Shown piece after piece: positions 5,275 to 6,193 of a stretch of 6,193 nucleotides of DNA (its first letter is position 1; every line of letters starts with the position of its first letter). Source of the DNA: Robiginitomaculum sp. (GTDB lineage Bacteria; Pseudomonadota; Alphaproteobacteria; Caulobacterales; Maricaulaceae); the NCBI GenBank assembly GCA_027071965.1, contig JALSYJ010000005.1, positions 1 through 6,193 of the forward strand, written 5' to 3'. The translations under genes and the position numbers were made by a program. A model generated the notes under the pieces. That model searched no databases and had not been told where the DNA came from. It was given only the letters and a program-made list of their open reading frames with translations.

Positions 5275-6193
5275 ATGAAATTGCAGACTTTTTTGAAATG
5301 GGGGAAAAGACTGTTTACCGCAGGCGCCGTTAGCGCTGTGGCAATGGCGCTGGCAGTTGGTATTTTTCTGGTTCGTATTTCTGCAGACTTGCCTGATCTT
5401 GAAGCACTGGCCAAATATGAGCCTCCGGTAATGAGCAGGGTACATGCAGGCGATGGTACCTTGATTGCTGAATATGCGCGCCAGCACAGGGTGTTTGTGC
5501 CAATTGCCGCAATTCCTGAACAGGTCATTGCTGCCTTTATTTCTGCTGAGGACAAAACCTTCTATCAGCATAAGGGCGTGGACTGGAAAGGGGTGGTGCG
5601 GGCCACTTTGGTAAATATCAGGAATAAAATTGTTGGCAGACGACTGGAAGGCGCATCAACACTGACCCAACAGGTTGCGGAAAACTTTTTGGTAGATACC
5701 GAACAGGACTATTCGCAAAAAATCCGCAAAATGATTGTTGCCGGCCGTATTGAGAAAGTGTTTTCCAAGGATCATATTCTTGAGCTTTACTTAAATGAGA
5801 TTTATCTTGGCAATCGTGCCTATGGGGTTGCAGCAGCAGCACTTAATTATTTTGGCAAGTCCCTTGATGAGTTAAGCTTGTCGGAAATGGCATTTTTGGC
5901 AGCCTTGCCCAAAGGCCCGGCCAATTACCACCCAATACGCAGAAAAGAGCGGGCAACCGCGCGTAGAAACTGGGTGTTGGGGCGAATGGCAGCAAATGGC
6001 TATATCACTGAAGAAGAGGCCGAGATTGCAAAACAGGATGAGTTGGTATCTGCAAAGCGATTGCAGGGGGATAGATTTGTTGCCGCTGCCTATTTTGTTG
6101 AAGCCATACGCCGTCAGGTGTTTTCCCTTTATGGTGAGGATCAGCTTTATGACGGCGGGCTTTCCATCCGTACCACGCTGGACACAAATTTAC
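5275..6193 (+). CDS. mrcA: Penicillin-binding protein 1A, class A (GT51 part; 3' truncated by window edge)
   Basis: The first 306 residues of a bifunctional peptidoglycan synthase run to the window end, where the frame is still open. A basic N-terminus and one membrane anchor (about 13-35) precede the periplasmic glycosyltransferase domain, which polymerises lipid II. Motif 1 is intact, with catalytic E92 in AEDKTFYQHKGVD (91-103). Motif 2 is GASTLTQQ (126-133), motif 4 ILELYLNEIYLG (168-179), and motif 5 KSLDELSLSEMAFLAALP (195-212). Motif 3 is odd: it reads QKIRK (148-152) where RKxxE is expected, and residue 136 is Glu where Lys/Arg is usual. ATG 5275 is the only sensible start because an in-frame TAG lies at 5266-5268 and the next Met (24) is inside the anchor. 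No strong Shine-Dalgarno precedes it (GGTGG 5258-5262 is 12 nt away). The OB and transpeptidase domains lie beyond the window. A mrcA paralog is possible. Confidence 0.92.
   Translation, partial: MKLQTFLKWGKRLFTAGAVSAVAMALAVGIFLVRISADLPDLEALAKYEPPVMSRVHAGDGTLIAEYARQHRVFVPIAAIPEQVIAAFISAEDKTFYQHKGVDWKGVVRATLVNIRNKIVGRRLEGASTLTQQVAENFLVDTEQDYSQKIRKMIVAGRIEKVFSKDHILELYLNEIYLGNRAYGVAAAALNYFGKSLDELSLSEMAFLAALPKGPANYHPIRRKERATARRNWVLGRMAANGYITEEEAEIAKQDELVSAKRLQGDRFVAAAYFVEAIRRQVFSLYGEDQLYDGGLSIRTTLDTNL

Noticed and set aside
5206..5571. Antisense open frames across the intergenic gap and PBP start
   Set aside because: They are opposite a clear PBP1A N-terminus and show no domain or ribosome site of their own.

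Overview
The window reads as one stretch of a Gram-negative, probably alphaproteobacterial chromosome. Base composition is about half G+C by eye, genes are tightly packed on the + strand, and the closest remembered protein patterns are proteobacterial. I cannot name a genus. No RNA genes, insertion sequences, CRISPR arrays or phage genes are visible.

Bases 1-5173 hold six co-directional genes forming an acyl-CoA catabolic operon that begins upstream of the window. In order: the C-terminal two thirds of a PimD-like (small-subunit type) acyl-CoA dehydrogenase; a complete ACAD10/11-type acyl-CoA dehydrogenase; an RhlG-like NADP(H) short-chain dehydrogenase (SDR); a NodN/Rv0130-type MaoC hydratase; an SDR matching the dehydrogenase domain of peroxisomal MFE-2 (HSD17B4); and a zinc-free quinone-oxidoreductase-like MDR protein. 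Gaps are 2, 5, 18 and 8 nt, then a 4-nt ATGA overlap, so these genes are almost certainly cotranscribed and partly translationally coupled.

Together they supply alpha,beta-dehydrogenation (two enzymes), hydration, 3-hydroxyacyl-CoA oxidation through the (3R) stereochemical route, and two further redox enzymes. No thiolase, acyl-CoA ligase or regulator lies in the window. The substrate cannot be read from the sequence. The ACAD10/11-type enzyme next to an SDR suggests hydroxy- or keto-acids, as in levulinate degradation, but the kinase expected for that chemistry is not visible here.

Bases 5174-5274 are a 101-nt intergenic gap with no convincing terminator and only weak promoter candidates. 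From 5275 to the window end runs the N-terminal part of a class A penicillin-binding protein (PBP1A, mrcA/ponA type), containing the membrane anchor and glycosyltransferase domain. Its glycosyltransferase motifs 1, 4 and 5 look normal. Motifs 2 and 3 carry reciprocal charge changes, including loss of the second conserved glutamate, and this is the most unusual signal in the window. Otherwise the window is recognisable metabolism, and I see no clearly new multi-gene system.
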